A stretch of 6,541 bases of DNA, taken from positions 1 to 6,541 of the forward strand of contig JAUQXD010000567.1 of the NCBI GenBank assembly GCA_030834835.1. The letters are read 5' to 3'. This DNA comes from Thermoflexales bacterium. Lineage in GTDB: Bacteria > Chloroflexota > Anaerolineae > Fen-1058. Below the pieces are notes generated by a model. It had not been told where the DNA came from, did no database searches, and worked only from the letters and a program-made list of their open reading frames with translations. Numbering within the stretch: the stretch's first letter is position 1; every line of letters begins with the position of its first letter. Shown piece by piece: positions 6,095 through 6,541 of the stretch. Made by a program: the position numbers and the translations under genes.

Positions 6095-6134
6095 CCCGAG
6101 TCTGGGTAAGAGTTCGACTCCCGCCCAGATCGGG
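6095..6134. repeat. nested imperfect hairpin between the oxidoreductase and DUF2938 genes
   Basis: Three nested arm pairs are exact: CCCGA 6095-6099 with TCGGG 6130-6134, CTGGG 6102-6106 with CCCAG 6124-6128, and GAGT 6110-6113 with ACTC 6117-6120. They are separated by small internal loops and a TCG tip, giving 14 base pairs in 40 nt. There is no T-run on either side, so it does not look like an intrinsic terminator. On the minus transcript it would lie about 33 nt before the DUF2938 start and could set mRNA stability or separate expression of the two genes. Confidence 0.5.
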
Positions 6135-6152
6135 TGCGACGCATTTTCAGAA

Positions 6153-6541
6153 TCAGTTTTGCTGGGCCATTGTGATGACGACTTTGCCTCGGGCATGGCC
6201 GGTTTCAAGATACCGGATCGCTTCAGCCGTTTCGCCTAACGGATAACATCGATCAATGACGGGGACGATTTTACCGGCTTCGATCAGCTCTTTCACGAAC
6301 GTCAAATCATCTTGATTGGGTTTCACCGTTCCCATCATGCCGATGCGCTGACCACCGACCTTTGATCGGCGCGGCCCGAGGATCATGTGCTGGAACATCA
6401 AGCGCAGAGTGGTGAAGCCTGCAATGACGCACACCCCTTGAGGCGTCAGCGCACGCTGGTAGTCCGCAACGGACCGATTCCCCACGGCGCAGTAAATCAG
6501 ATCATACTGCTGCCCATTCTGAGTAAAGTCTTGACGCGTGT
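6153..6541 (-). CDS. zinc-type alcohol dehydrogenase/quinone oxidoreductase (MDR family), C-terminal part
   Basis: This gene enters from the right edge, so its 5' part is missing. The visible 129 codons encode the end of the NAD(P)-binding Rossmann domain and the C-terminal return to the catalytic domain. Reading from the edge, the protein runs TRQDFTQNGQQYDLIYCAVG, NRSVADYQRALTPQGVCVIAG, then GKIVPVIDRCYPLGETAEAI and RYLETGHARGKVVITM. The YDLIYCAVGN turn, the LTPQGVCVIAG strand and the final GHARGKVVI are standard for MDR proteins of the NAD(P)-dependent alcohol dehydrogenase/quinone reductase type. An internal GTG at 6485 can serve as a start on paper, but homology continues upstream of it, so it is not the true start. 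The zinc or quinone site lies outside the window, so the substrate cannot be stated. It is the first of the three minus-strand genes on the right. Confidence 0.87.
   Translation of the reverse strand, partial: TRQDFTQNGQQYDLIYCAVGNRSVADYQRALTPQGVCVIAGFTTLRLMFQHMILGPRRSKVGGQRIGMMGTVKPNQDDLTFVKELIEAGKIVPVIDRCYPLGETAEAIRYLETGHARGKVVITMAQQN

Noticed and set aside
6107..6128. tRNA T-arm-like motif (GAGTTCGACTC)
   Set aside because: With the normal 7-nt T-loop only one closing pair forms properly, and no acceptor, D or anticodon arms surround it. The bases are better explained by the nested hairpin at 6095-6134.

Overview
The window looks like chromosomal DNA of a moderately GC-rich bacterium, most plausibly a Chloroflexota (Anaerolineae/Caldilinea-like) member. 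That rests on two things: a long SARP/AfsR-type regulator (winged helix + BTAD + NB-ARC + TPR) with a CxxC pair in its BTAD domain, and a nearby DUF4062 + NB-ARC gene. Both families are common in that phylum. This taxonomic call is inference from gene content; there is no rRNA or marker gene here.

Left part (1-2989): one intact plus-strand gene for a STAND-type transcriptional regulator of about 980 residues. An extended -10 box (TGGTATAAT, 3-11) and a GGAG ribosome site (31-34) suggest translation begins at TTG 41 rather than at the longest-ORF start at 14. Middle part (3117-4712): a convergent class I SAM-dependent methyltransferase, and upstream of it on the same strand a second STAND gene that is broken. 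It keeps its DUF4062 domain and linker but loses homology inside the P-loop, after Gly-Ser-Gly-Gly. The tail that replaces the ATPase is non-homologous and lies in an imperfect palindromic stretch starting with an integron-like RYYYAAC heptamer (GCCCAAC, 3976-3982).

Gene-poor part (4713-5291): a candidate minus-strand promoter with a dyad at its start point, a possible 40-codon ORF, a perfect 23-bp palindrome (5096-5118), and around it a possible MITE-like unit of about 200 bp (4998-5197) with imperfect 13/14-nt terminal inverted repeats and CGTTA on both sides. Right part (5292-6541): a minus-strand array. It has the C-terminal part of a zinc-type (MDR family) oxidoreductase running off the right edge, then a DUF2938 membrane protein, then a 76-residue protein of unknown function. 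The last two are only 30 nt apart and both have good ribosome sites, so they are probably co-transcribed.

The genes do not form an obvious pathway. The main points of interest are the STAND gene severed at its P-loop and the repeat-rich DNA around it, which suggest an accessory region shaped by recombination. I see no complete defence system, CRISPR array, RNA gene or transposase.
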